From: Lachnospiraceae bacterium
Lineage (GTDB): Bacteria > Bacillota > Clostridia > Lachnospirales > Lachnospiraceae
Length of the DNA: 42,068 nt
NCBI GenBank assembly: GCA_017393285.1
Contig: JAFORL010000029.1
Span: 1-42,068, forward strand
Reading direction: 5' to 3'
Positions 9,658 through 17,636 of the stretch are shown piece after piece. Position 1 is the first letter of the stretch. Each line of letters opens with the position of its first letter. A program made the translations under genes and the position numbers. Below the pieces are notes generated by a model. That model saw only the letters and a list, made by a program, of their open reading frames with translations, was not told the DNA's origin and did no database searches.

Positions 9658-9792
9658 TGTAATAGGAAATTGCGATGCAATTTCCTATTACATAAAAAAC
9701 GCTCTGCGAGGATGCGCAGACCGCGGAGATGGAGTTAATTGCTGCGCAATACCGCGGTCGCGCTAGAGTTTTGCAAGCAAAACTCTTTGTTC
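9658..9792 (+). repeat. 135-bp dispersed multi-hairpin element, copy 1
   Basis: One of three copies (others at 28913 and 31533), with 3 differences from each. It opens with a perfect 16-bp inverted repeat around a GAT loop (TGTAATAGGAAATTGC and its complement, 9658-9692). Then come a GC-rich stem (CTCTGCG with CGCGGAG), a small ATTGC/GCAAT hairpin and a terminal GAGTTTTGC/GCAAAACTC hairpin. A short frame beginning MELIAAQYRGRARVLQ is open in it but looks incidental. No flanking target duplication was seen. Confidence 0.92.
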
Positions 9793-9867
9793 ATTTCCTA
9801 CATGATCCTAAACAATCTCATGTTACACTGGAAAATCTATAAGTACTAATCTGATAGAAGAGAAAAG

Positions 9868-9952
9868 GGGCTGTCGCAGGAAGAAACCAACACATATCAT
9901 ATGGTTTAGAAATAAACGATATTGTGTGTTGTTTTTCTTTGTGCGACAGCCC
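9868..9952. repeat. Long imperfect hairpin with GGGCTGTCGCA ends (MITE-like or bidirectional terminator)
   Basis: Arms of about 28 nt: GGGCTGTCGCA (9868-9878) pairs perfectly with 9942-9952, and pairing continues inward through AAGAAA/TTTCTT and CAACACA/TGTGTTG with few mismatches. Read on the minus strand it is followed by CCCCTTTTCT, so it may end the DUF1292 transcript. The long, nearly perfect palindrome also looks like the remnant of a small inverted-repeat element. Confidence 0.7.
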
Positions 9953-10010
9953 TTAGTAAATGGATGTGACTGTTTCACAATCCAATTCCGATGGAACTAT
10001 TTGCCTGGCA

Positions 10011-10331
10011 TTATGCTTCCTCATCGGCTTCTTCTAAAATTTCCTCATAGGCTGCTTGTACAGTAGCTTCTTCTTCTTCATCTTCGATGGTTTCAATAGA
10101 AATATCATCACCATTTTCAGCGTATCTACAAACAAATAAATCGCCTTCTAATTCTTCTTCGTCTGAATCTTCATAACCTTCTGGAAGAACAAGTAATGCA
10201 GCGTATTCTTGCTCTCCTAATTCTTCTACTGTAAATACATCAAGAATGAGACAATCATCTTCTGTGCCGTCTTCATAAGTGATGGAAATGTTTGTTAATT
10301 CTACTTCTTCTGTATTGTCCTGTGTACTCAT
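10011..10331 (-). CDS. DUF1292 family acidic protein
   Basis: A 106-residue, strongly acidic protein (many Glu and Asp, especially the last 30 residues) with the DUF1292 pattern: a beta-rich core ITYEDGTEDDCLILDVF followed by YAALLVLPE and a phrase ending in FVCRYAENGDD. DUF1292 proteins are small, cytoplasmic and widespread in Firmicutes, often near the yrrK-type Holliday junction resolvase and alanyl-tRNA synthetase; here no such neighbours are present. No biochemical role is established. An AGAGAGG ribosome site precedes the ATG. The hairpin at 9868-9952 lies downstream and may terminate it. Confidence 0.88.
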   Translation of the reverse strand: MSTQDNTEEVELTNISITYEDGTEDDCLILDVFTVEELGEQEYAALLVLPEGYEDSDEEELEGDLFVCRYAENGDDISIETIEDEEEEATVQAAYEEILEEADEEA

Positions 10332-10593
10332 TATTTTTAACCTCTCTTTTTAGTTGAAAATAAGGAAATAGTATTCCTTTGTCTTATATTGTTACTATTA
10401 AAATGTAACAGAAAAATAGGAAAAACGCAAGTATAATTATCTAGAAATGTTATCTTTTGCCAGTAGTTTAAGCAGTATCTTGTACACTTTGCTGTACAAG
10501 GATGTAGAAATACATATATTTTGCCAAGGGCGTAGCAATTTGTACGCGATCGTTTTCTGTGAGTGGTAATCGTTTCGTCTTTATACGGAAGGG
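10332..10593. other. 262-bp region between the LCP and DUF1292 genes
   Basis: No gene seen. It contains a perfect 7-bp hairpin CTTGTAC/GTACAAG at about 10483-10504, which lies just downstream of the LCP gene on the minus strand but has no T-run, and presumably the DUF1292 promoter, which I could not place with confidence. Confidence 0.45.
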
Positions 10594-11631
10594 TTAATGG
10601 GAAGCTGCGTAAATCTCGTTACTTCTATAATCTACTGTACTAGATGGTTGATAGTTGTCTGTGCCAAAAAGTTTTTTGTGCAATTCACTTACATTGCTGG
10701 ATAAGGTTTCAGCAGTTACAACAGATGCATGCTGGATGGTAGGCGTCCTCTTTTCGAAAGGAAACCCAAAATTCTCTGTTAATTGATAAGAAAAGATACC
10801 GGTGGATAATTGTAATAAATCGGTGGTATCTAAACTTGTGTATATTTGTGGCAACATCTCATCCATTAACTTGTAAAGGGTGATAGGATCTGCTTTTTTC
10901 ATTTTCTTGAAAATCTGCTCTAAGACAGTGCGTTGTCGTTGTGCTCTGGTAAAATCTCCTCCGGCAGTATAACGGACACGACAATATCCGGTAGCTTGCA
11001 CACCCGTCAATGTTTGTTTGCCCGGTTTTTTTATTTTTTTTGTTTTGGTTCCATTGATTCTGGCGACATCTTTTGCGTAAGCATTGACAAAAGCAAGTTC
11101 ATCTTTTTTTATGTTGATTTCTACGCCACCTAAAGCATCAATGACATTAGATAGGGCGCTGAAATTAATAGTGACAAAATCCGTAATGCTTAAGTCTAAA
11201 TTTTTATTGAGTGTATTGATTGCTAATTCCGGACCGCCATAGGCATATGCATGGGTCATTTTGGTATAACCATGATCTGCAATGTATACATATGTGTCAC
11301 GATAGACAGAAGCTATTTTTATTTCTTTGGTTTGATTGTTGATACTTGCAATCATAATACAGTCGGAACGCGTATTCTTGGTTAATGCATTGGCGCGGGA
11401 ATCTACACCGAATAAGGCAATATTTGTATAATTGGAAATATTGGGATCATTGTATTCATTTTGTTCTAATACAAAATGACTGGTATCATAGGTTTGAATT
11501 TGACTGATTTTAAAAACAAGAACAGCTGCTGGTATCAGAATACAGAGTAGAATACATTCGATGCAGCCAATCCAGAATCTTATTTTTTTTGCTTGGCGTT
11601 TTTTTCTTTTACTTTTTCTTTTTTTTGCCAT
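10594..11631 (-). CDS. LytR-CpsA-Psr (LCP) family cell-wall polymer ligase
   Basis: A 345-residue type II membrane protein: a very basic N-terminus (Lys/Arg-rich residues 1-17), one membrane helix (about 18-42) and an extracellular LCP domain. Family hallmarks are ALFGVDSRANALTKNTRSD, the IASVYRDTYV strand and the Arg-rich R-x-R-Y and DFTRAQRQR motif. LCP enzymes transfer undecaprenyl-pyrophosphate-linked polymers (teichoic acid, capsule) onto peptidoglycan. The upstream neighbour on the same strand is a polyprenyl-phosphate sugar transferase that would start such a polymer, so the two fit one pathway. GAGGGGGA precedes the ATG. The 181-bp gap upstream holds a leader hairpin. Confidence 0.95.
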   Translation of the reverse strand: MAKKRKSKRKKRQAKKIRFWIGCIECILLCILIPAAVLVFKISQIQTYDTSHFVLEQNEYNDPNISNYTNIALFGVDSRANALTKNTRSDCIMIASINNQTKEIKIASVYRDTYVYIADHGYTKMTHAYAYGGPELAINTLNKNLDLSITDFVTINFSALSNVIDALGGVEINIKKDELAFVNAYAKDVARINGTKTKKIKKPGKQTLTGVQATGYCRVRYTAGGDFTRAQRQRTVLEQIFKKMKKADPITLYKLMDEMLPQIYTSLDTTDLLQLSTGIFSYQLTENFGFPFEKRTPTIQHASVVTAETLSSNVSELHKKLFGTDNYQPSSTVDYRSNEIYAASH

Positions 11632-11655
11632 AGAAATCCCCCTCTTTCATTGAAA

Positions 11656-11725
11656 TGTTCTCCCGGCATTTTCCTTAAGAAAAATCTATCTTAAAATTCG
11701 TGTATAAAAAGACGCCGAGAGAACA
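11656..11725 (-). promoter_or_regulatory. Leader hairpin upstream of the LCP gene
   Basis: 12-nt arms (TGTTCTCCCGGC at 11656-11667 and GCCGAGAGAACA at 11714-11725, pairing 11 of 12 plus one wobble) enclose 46 nt. It sits 25 nt before the LCP start on the minus strand, without a clear T-run, so it may be a regulatory leader rather than a terminator of the sugar transferase gene. Confidence 0.5.
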
Positions 11726-11812
11726 TATAACAAATTGTTGGCAAAGTAATTCCATTCAATTTCCTATATTGTGGCATGGCAGTAACTATTAACTACGCAT
11801 TGTGATAGACAA

Positions 11813-13243
11813 TCAATAAGCATTTTTGTTAATAAATCCTTTTAGGAAGGTCAGTACTAAGATTTTGAAATCTAAGCTTAGTGTCCAATTCTCGATGTAA
11901 TATAAATCGCAATCAATTCGTTTTTGAATCGAAGTATCTCCTCTGTATCCGTTGACTTGTGCCCAGCCTGTTAACCCTGGACGAACTTGATGTTTGATCA
12001 TATAACGAGGAATGGTTTCCTTAAATTGTTCTACGAAGTATGGACGTTCTGGTCGAGGACCAATTAAACTCATTTCGCCTTTTAATACATTAAACAGTTG
12101 TGGCAGTTCATCTATACTGGTTTTTCGAATGAAACGACCAATTGGTGTGACACGAGGGTCGTTTTTCACAGTCCAGGCTTTTTTCTCGTCTTTTTCCGTC
12201 TGTTGACACATAGAACGGAATTTATACATTTTAAATTTTTTGTTGTGAAGCCCTACACGTTCCTGACAAAAAATTAATGGGCCTTTAGAAGTTGTTTTGA
12301 TAATCACAGCAATAATAATCATAGGAATACCAAAAATAAGAAGGGCTACGGTTGCACCAAAAATATCAATGAGTCGTTTGATGCTTTTATTGACCCAATT
12401 GCTCAAAGGTACTTTACGAATATTTACAACGGCAATTCCGTTCATATCTTCAATGTATGGTTGTGTCGGAATGATTCTGTTGTAATCCGGAATAAATTTG
12501 GTATGCACACCTGATTTTTCACAGGTTTTAACAATTTGCTCTAATTTCTTGTAGTCACTTAAACTTAACGTAATCGCAATTTCGTCTAAGGTTTCATGTC
12601 TTTGTAATAAACTCTCCAAACTATCTGTGTTGGCGATTACCGGAATGCCACGGTAGGTGTATGTGTTAGGTTTATTATCGGAAATAATTCCATGAATCTT
12701 ATAGCCCCAAGCAGGATTTGCTAAAATTTCATCAATATATTTTTCGCAAATATCACTATATCCAACCAGGATAATATGCTTTAAATTTAATCCTTTTCTT
12801 CGGAACTTTTTTAACAGGTAACGCAAAAACATTCGAAAACACAGAGATAAAAATGTATTTGTTACCGAAAAATATACAATGAACCATCTGGAATATTGTA
12901 CCGATATTTTCATAAAAAATAGGACGGCGATAAAGTATAAACTGCAAATTGCATTGGCACGAATAATACCAAAACATTCGGAGCGTTTACTGATGGCTCG
13001 TCTAGGAGAATATAAATTTACAGAACTATAAATAATTAAATATCCGGGTACGAGATACCACAATGCCTTTGCATATTCTCCAAAGTAAAAATATCCAAAT
13101 CTGGGAACTAAAAATCCGATTTGCAATAAAGGACTAAGGGGATGAAATTTCAAAAAATATGCCAAAGCAAAAGAGGCTATAATGAATAAGCCATCTATGC
13201 CAACAAGAATTCGATTTAATAATTTTTGGTTGTCTTTTATCAT
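11813..13243 (-). CDS. Polyprenyl-phosphate (undecaprenyl-phosphate) sugar phosphotransferase, WcaJ/EPS type
   Basis: A 476-residue integral membrane enzyme that moves a sugar-1-phosphate from a nucleotide sugar to undecaprenyl phosphate, the first step of exopolysaccharide or wall polymer synthesis. The first 150 residues carry about four membrane helices. A nucleotide-binding-like CoA-type domain follows (HIILVGYSDICEKYI), and then the catalytic PglC-like domain from about residue 290, with a re-entrant helix, the KFRSM motif, the TSIDELPQLFNVLKGEMSL core including the Asp-Glu pair, GPRPERP and RPGLTGWAQVNG. AAGGAGG precedes the ATG and a good promoter lies upstream. It is transcribed towards the LCP gene. 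No glycosyltransferase or flippase genes are adjacent, so the polymer cannot be named. Confidence 0.95.
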   Translation of the reverse strand: MIKDNQKLLNRILVGIDGLFIIASFALAYFLKFHPLSPLLQIGFLVPRFGYFYFGEYAKALWYLVPGYLIIYSSVNLYSPRRAISKRSECFGIIRANAICSLYFIAVLFFMKISVQYSRWFIVYFSVTNTFLSLCFRMFLRYLLKKFRRKGLNLKHIILVGYSDICEKYIDEILANPAWGYKIHGIISDNKPNTYTYRGIPVIANTDSLESLLQRHETLDEIAITLSLSDYKKLEQIVKTCEKSGVHTKFIPDYNRIIPTQPYIEDMNGIAVVNIRKVPLSNWVNKSIKRLIDIFGATVALLIFGIPMIIIAVIIKTTSKGPLIFCQERVGLHNKKFKMYKFRSMCQQTEKDEKKAWTVKNDPRVTPIGRFIRKTSIDELPQLFNVLKGEMSLIGPRPERPYFVEQFKETIPRYMIKHQVRPGLTGWAQVNGYRGDTSIQKRIDCDLYYIENWTLSLDFKILVLTFLKGFINKNAY

Positions 13244-13281
13244 TGGTTATCCTCCTTACAAAAAAGTCAACATCTTATCCT

Positions 13282-13310
13282 ATCATACAGTATTGCCCGT
13301 TTTTATGCAA
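13282..13310 (-). promoter_or_regulatory. Promoter for the sugar transferase gene
   Basis: On the minus strand TTGCAT (13305-13310), a 17-bp spacer and TATGAT (13282-13287), about 40 bp before the start codon. Confidence 0.7.
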
Positions 13311-13356
13311 GTTAAAATAAGAAAGCATTCGGATTATTTTAAAAATCAGGCAATAA

Positions 13357-13437
13357 TTTCACAATGCCATCACAAATTGTTGTTATACTGTTTTAGAAAG
13401 TTGTGATAGTTTTGGCGCAAATGAAACTATTGTGAAA
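13357..13437. promoter_or_regulatory. Nested inverted repeats around the htrA promoter
   Basis: Outer arms TTTCACAAT (13357-13365) and ATTGTGAAA (13429-13437) enclose inner arms ATCACAA (13369-13375) and TTGTGAT (13401-13407). Between the inner arms is an extended -10 box, TG-T-TATACT, with the hexamer at 13384-13389. The arrangement looks like paired operator sites or an RNA hairpin for htrA or the divergent sugar transferase gene. No regulator could be named. Confidence 0.5.
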
Positions 13438-13529
13438 AATATAGAAAATGATTTTAGTAGAAGAGCCATGGGTAAGACCGTTTCAGATTTTGCTTGTGGT
13501 TAAAAAATAGAAAGAAAAAGGTGAGTAAG

Positions 13530-15146
13530 ATGGAAGAACAAAACAGAAATGAAAACAATATTGAGACAGAAGAAGGTGAAATGCAGTCGTTACAAAATTG
13601 TAAAACCGATGAAATGCAACCATGCAATAACACATATTCTAATGCGGATCTAAATGGATATACAAACCAATATCAATTTTGGCAGACACAGAATGGCAAT
13701 TGCGAAAAGAGTTGGGATAATGGAGCTTTTCAATCTGTATTTCAGCAAGCAGGAACGGTACCCTATCAAAATACAAAAGAAAAAGGTAAAGGGAAGGAGC
13801 ATCCGATTCTAAAAAAAGTCGGAGTAGCTGCTTTGATGGGCTTGGTAGCAGGTTTGGGCTTCTGTGGCGTGGTTTATGGTGCAAATCGTTTGGGGATTGT
13901 GCAGTCTTCATTTCCAATTGAAAGTAAGGATAAAAACAGCATTTCTACTACTGTAACTGCCACAGATAAAAACGTGTCTGCCCCAAATGATTTGTCACAG
14001 GTGGTTGAGGATACCATGCCAAGTATTGTATCTATTACCAGTACCGTAACAGAGACGAAAAATTCATTTTTTGGTTCTTATTCGGAGGATGCCACCGGCA
14101 GTGGTTCAGGGGTTATTCTAAAAATATCAGATGATCAGATTTTAATTGTAACCAATAATCATGTAATTGCCGGTGCTAAGAAGATTACAGTGGGATTTCA
14201 TGGTGTGAGTGAAGAAAAAGAACTGGTCACTGCTACGGTAAAAGGAACAGATAGTGGAAAAGATTTGGCCATCGTTCTGGTAAAGACATCGGATGTACCT
14301 AAGGATATTTTGAAAAATATTGCAGCAGCCAAAGTAGGTAGTTCAGATGAAATGAAAGTAGGCGAGATGGTAATCGCCATTGGAAATGCATTGGGTGAAG
14401 GACAATCTATGACGGTTGGTTATGTCAGTGCAAAAGATAGAACGGTACAGGTGGATGAAAATCATACAATGAAATTGCTGCAGACAGATGCAGCCATCAA
14501 TCCCGGAAATAGTGGTGGAGCATTGTTAAATGCAAAAGGAGAGGTAATCGGTATCAATTCTGCAAAATATGCAGACACCGATGTGGAAGGTATGGGATTC
14601 GCTATTCCAATTACCTCTGTATCAAGTATCATTGATGATTTGATGAATCGAGAGATTTTGAAAGACGAGGAAAAAGGTTATTTGGGGGTTGCAGGTGTAG
14701 ATATTACCAAGCAGGTGCAACAACAATATCCAAATATGCCGGAAGGTTTTTATGTTAGTCAGTTATCAGAAGGTGGAGCAGCAGAAAAAGCAGGCATTGT
14801 GGTAGGAGATATCATAGTTGGAATCAATGGTGAAAAACTGTTAACAGGAGATACGATTGTTGAAAAGGTAAATTCTTATAAAGTAGGAACGAAGGTAAAG
14901 GTTACCGTAAAACGATTTGAATCCGGCAAGTATGTGAAGAAAAACATTACAGTGACATTGATGGAAAAAAGTAAAATGACTTCTTCTGATGCAACTACAC
15001 AAAAACAGGATAATACGCAAGAAAATAATCAGGGAAAAAGCGGAAGTAGTAACCAAGGACAGAATGGATTTGGTGGAAATTCCGGAAGTGCCGGACAGGA
15101 TGATTCTGCTTCAGATGATATTTTTGAATATTTCTTTGGAAATTAG
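13530..15146 (+). CDS. htrA: Membrane-anchored HtrA/DegP-like serine protease with PDZ domain
   Basis: A 538-residue protein: a long, polar, Gln/Asn-rich cytoplasmic N-terminus (1-95), one membrane helix (about 96-118), an extracellular trypsin-like protease domain and one PDZ domain (about 395-475). The tail is Gly/Ser/Gln/Asn-rich. The catalytic triad is intact: His211 in NNHVIA, Asp245 in GKDLAIV and Ser328 in NPGNSGGALL. HtrA proteases degrade misfolded exported proteins. ATG 13530 follows an AAAAAGGTGAG site; the frame opens upstream at a TTG (13494) without a ribosome site. The nested inverted repeats upstream suggest regulation. A strong terminator follows, so it is probably monocistronic. 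Confidence 0.95.
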   Translation: MEEQNRNENNIETEEGEMQSLQNCKTDEMQPCNNTYSNADLNGYTNQYQFWQTQNGNCEKSWDNGAFQSVFQQAGTVPYQNTKEKGKGKEHPILKKVGVAALMGLVAGLGFCGVVYGANRLGIVQSSFPIESKDKNSISTTVTATDKNVSAPNDLSQVVEDTMPSIVSITSTVTETKNSFFGSYSEDATGSGSGVILKISDDQILIVTNNHVIAGAKKITVGFHGVSEEKELVTATVKGTDSGKDLAIVLVKTSDVPKDILKNIAAAKVGSSDEMKVGEMVIAIGNALGEGQSMTVGYVSAKDRTVQVDENHTMKLLQTDAAINPGNSGGALLNAKGEVIGINSAKYADTDVEGMGFAIPITSVSSIIDDLMNREILKDEEKGYLGVAGVDITKQVQQQYPNMPEGFYVSQLSEGGAAEKAGIVVGDIIVGINGEKLLTGDTIVEKVNSYKVGTKVKVTVKRFESGKYVKKNITVTLMEKSKMTSSDATTQKQDNTQENNQGKSGSSNQGQNGFGGNSGSAGQDDSASDDIFEYFFGN

Positions 15147-15182
15147 TTGTTCGTGAATGCTTGTATTATATATGCAAAGATA

Positions 15183-15250
15183 AAAACTTCTTTTGAAAAT
15201 GGGAGGATTTTGTAGATACAGGATACTCCCTGACGCAAAAGAAGTTTTTT
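15183..15250 (+). terminator. Terminator after htrA
   Basis: A perfect 12-bp stem (AAAACTTCTTTT at 15183-15194 with 15237-15248), an inner GGGAG/CTCCC stem and a T-run. The A-rich 5' arm means it could work in both directions. Confidence 0.85.
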
Positions 15251-15252
15251 GC

Positions 15253-15281
15253 TTTACATTATTCTCATAAAATGGCATAAT
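15253..15281 (+). promoter_or_regulatory. Promoter for clpX
   Basis: TTTACA (15253-15258), a 17-bp spacer and CATAAT (15276-15281), about 50 bp before the clpX start. Confidence 0.65.
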
Positions 15282-15329
15282 AGGAACAAGGTGAAAGGAA
15301 CAGGGCACCGTATATAAGGAGGAAGTAGT

Positions 15330-16688
15330 ATGAATGAAGAAAATAAAGATTATGAAGATATTTGTTATATATGTCACAGAACAGAAAGTAAAGCTGGAAA
15401 AATGATACATATCCCTAATAATATATGTATATGTAGCGATTGTATGCAAAAAACATTTGACAGTATGAATAGTGGTAAATTTGGTAATTTGAATTCTTAC
15501 ATGGATATGATGCAGTTCCCACCAAATTTTCAGATGCCACCAATGCAAGATATGCCAAATAAACAGAAAGTGAAGAAAAAAGCGGAAAATAGCGAACCTG
15601 CGTTGGATATAAAGAAACTTCCGGCGCCACATAAAATCAAGGAACAGTTGGACGAATTTGTGGTTGGACAGGAATATGCGAAAAAGGTAATTTCTGTGGC
15701 TGTTTACAATCATTATAAACGTGTGGCAACCAATATGATGGATGATATAGAAATTGAAAAATCCAATATGCTGATGATTGGACCTACAGGAAGTGGAAAG
15801 ACATATTTGGTTAAGACTTTGGCTCGGATTTTACAAGTGCCTTTGGCTATCACTGATGCGACTTCTTTAACGGAGGCAGGCTATATTGGTGATGACGTGG
15901 AAAGTGTATTATCCAAATTACTTGCGGCAGCAGATAATGATGTAGAAAAGGCAGAACGAGGTATTATTTTTATAGATGAAATAGACAAAATTGCCAAAAA
16001 ACAAAGTACAACAAATCGAGATGTGAGTGGAGAGTCTGTACAGCAAGGTCTTTTGAAACTTTTGGAGGGCAGTGAGGTGGAAGTACCAGTGGGTGCTACA
16101 AGTAAGAATGCTATGGTTCCTATGACTACCATTAACACAAAAAACATTTTGTTTATTTGCGGTGGTGCATTTCCAAAGTTGGATACGATTATCAAGAGCC
16201 GTTTGACCAAGCAAAGCAATATTGGTTTTGGAGGCGAGTTAAAGGATAAGTATGATAATGATCCAGATTTGTATGCGAAAGTGACAGCAGAAGATTTACG
16301 TGAATTTGGTATGATTCCGGAATTTTTAGGTAGATTACCTATTATTTATAGTTTGAAAGAACTGGATAAAGCTGCCTTGGTACAGGTATTGATTAAGCCG
16401 AAAAATGCCATTATTAAACAATATCAAAAATTGTTGGCTTTGGACGAAGTGAAATTGTGCTTTGAACAAGAAGCCTATGAGGCCATTGCAGAAAAAGCAA
16501 TTGAAAAGAAAACAGGTGCCAGAGCATTACGTGCGATTATTGAGGATTTTATGTTAGATATTATGTATCAAATTCCTAGGGATGATAATATTGGTATTGT
16601 AACCATCACAAGAGACTACATAGAGGGGACTGGTGCACCTAAGATTGAAATGCGGGGAATCGATAAGTTGGAAAAAATTGAGGTATAA
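15330..16688 (+). CDS. clpX: ClpX-type AAA+ unfoldase, not linked to clpP
   Basis: A 452-residue ATPase that unfolds proteins and feeds them to ClpP. An N-terminal zinc-binding domain with C12, C15, C35 and C38 is followed by a linker rich in Met, Pro and Gln (about 60-80), Walker A GPTGSGKT (151-158), the pore loop in AGYIGDDVE, Walker B IIFIDEIDK, and the NIGFGGE loop carrying the IGF tripeptide that docks on ClpP. These features indicate a working ClpP partner. It is slightly longer than usual because of the linker, and the zinc finger lacks the standard CSFCGK wording. In most Firmicutes clpX is next to clpP or tig; here it lies between htrA and an AraC gene, so it may be a second copy. 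GGAGGAAGTAGT precedes the ATG. Confidence 0.93.
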   Translation: MNEENKDYEDICYICHRTESKAGKMIHIPNNICICSDCMQKTFDSMNSGKFGNLNSYMDMMQFPPNFQMPPMQDMPNKQKVKKKAENSEPALDIKKLPAPHKIKEQLDEFVVGQEYAKKVISVAVYNHYKRVATNMMDDIEIEKSNMLMIGPTGSGKTYLVKTLARILQVPLAITDATSLTEAGYIGDDVESVLSKLLAAADNDVEKAERGIIFIDEIDKIAKKQSTTNRDVSGESVQQGLLKLLEGSEVEVPVGATSKNAMVPMTTINTKNILFICGGAFPKLDTIIKSRLTKQSNIGFGGELKDKYDNDPDLYAKVTAEDLREFGMIPEFLGRLPIIYSLKELDKAALVQVLIKPKNAIIKQYQKLLALDEVKLCFEQEAYEAIAEKAIEKKTGARALRAIIEDFMLDIMYQIPRDDNIGIVTITRDYIEGTGAPKIEMRGIDKLEKIEV

Positions 16689-16693
16689 AGAAT

Positions 16694-17590
16694 ATGAGGG
16701 AAATAGCATATGATGCTCTACAGGAAAAAGTACAGCATGGAGATACCATGTTACCTTTTGTGCAATATGTTAGTATGCTGCCAAAAGATTTTACTTCTTT
16801 TTCTATGCATTGGCATAAAGAGGTGGAAATCATTTATGTAGAGAGTGGCCGGTGCCAGTTGCTTGTAGATTTGGAAAGCTATGAATTGAGACGTGGTGAT
16901 ATTGTTGTAATCAATCCATCTTCTTTGCATGCATTTCAGCAGTATCAAGAAGAAGATGCTGGATTTTTATCTTGGTTGTTTGATATGAAAATGCTGGCAG
17001 GCGGTTCAACGGATGCCTGCCAGATTAAGTATTTTGCGCCATTTATAGAAGGAAAGTTTGCTTACCCACCGGTAATCAGAGATGATTGTCCTGTATATAG
17101 TCAATTGCGAGATATTTTGTTACAAATTCACCAGATTTGTGACTTGCCGGGAGAGGCCCATGAATTAAATTTAAAATGGAAGTTAATGCGCTTTTTTTAT
17201 TTGTTTTTTAGAGATGTTTGTCAGAGAAAACAGGTGGCACAAGACAATGGTGCCTTACAGAATATCAAGATTGTGATTGATTACATTCAAGAAAATTTTC
17301 AACAGGATATTTCTGTAAAAGAAGTGGCAGATTTGCTCCATTTTAGCGAAACCTATTTTATGCGTTTCTTTAAAAAGTATACTGGGAAGACCTGTATAGA
17401 TTATATCAATGAGTATCGACTGGAACGTGCAGCAGAGTTGCTGCGTAGCAGTGATTTGTCAATTACAGAGATTGCCATGCAGGTTGGCATTCATAACATA
17501 TCCTATTTTAATCGTATTTTCAAAAAGAAAATTCAACTCACACCAGGACAATACCGCAAGGAATCGATACAAAGATTGCATAAAAAGTAA
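16694..17590 (+). CDS. AraC-family transcriptional regulator with cupin sensor domain
   Basis: A 298-residue regulator: an N-terminal cupin-like beta-barrel (about 30-100, HWHKEVEIIYVESG and GDIVVINPSSLHAF) that would bind a small ligand, and a C-terminal pair of helix-turn-helix motifs (about 190-290) with DISVKEVADLLHFSETYF and the signature near SITEIAMQVGIHNISYF. The start is 5 nt after clpX, and its ribosome site (GAGGT) overlaps the clpX end, so it is co-transcribed with clpX. The ligand is unknown; such regulators often control sugar uptake genes, but none lie nearby. Possible targets are the htrA-clpX-protease genes around it. Confidence 0.92.
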   Translation: MREIAYDALQEKVQHGDTMLPFVQYVSMLPKDFTSFSMHWHKEVEIIYVESGRCQLLVDLESYELRRGDIVVINPSSLHAFQQYQEEDAGFLSWLFDMKMLAGGSTDACQIKYFAPFIEGKFAYPPVIRDDCPVYSQLRDILLQIHQICDLPGEAHELNLKWKLMRFFYLFFRDVCQRKQVAQDNGALQNIKIVIDYIQENFQQDISVKEVADLLHFSETYFMRFFKKYTGKTCIDYINEYRLERAAELLRSSDLSITEIAMQVGIHNISYFNRIFKKKIQLTPGQYRKESIQRLHKK

Positions 17591-17636
17591 TCCTCTAGGC
17601 ATAGACTAGAAAAAAATAGAAAAGGTTATCGTTATT

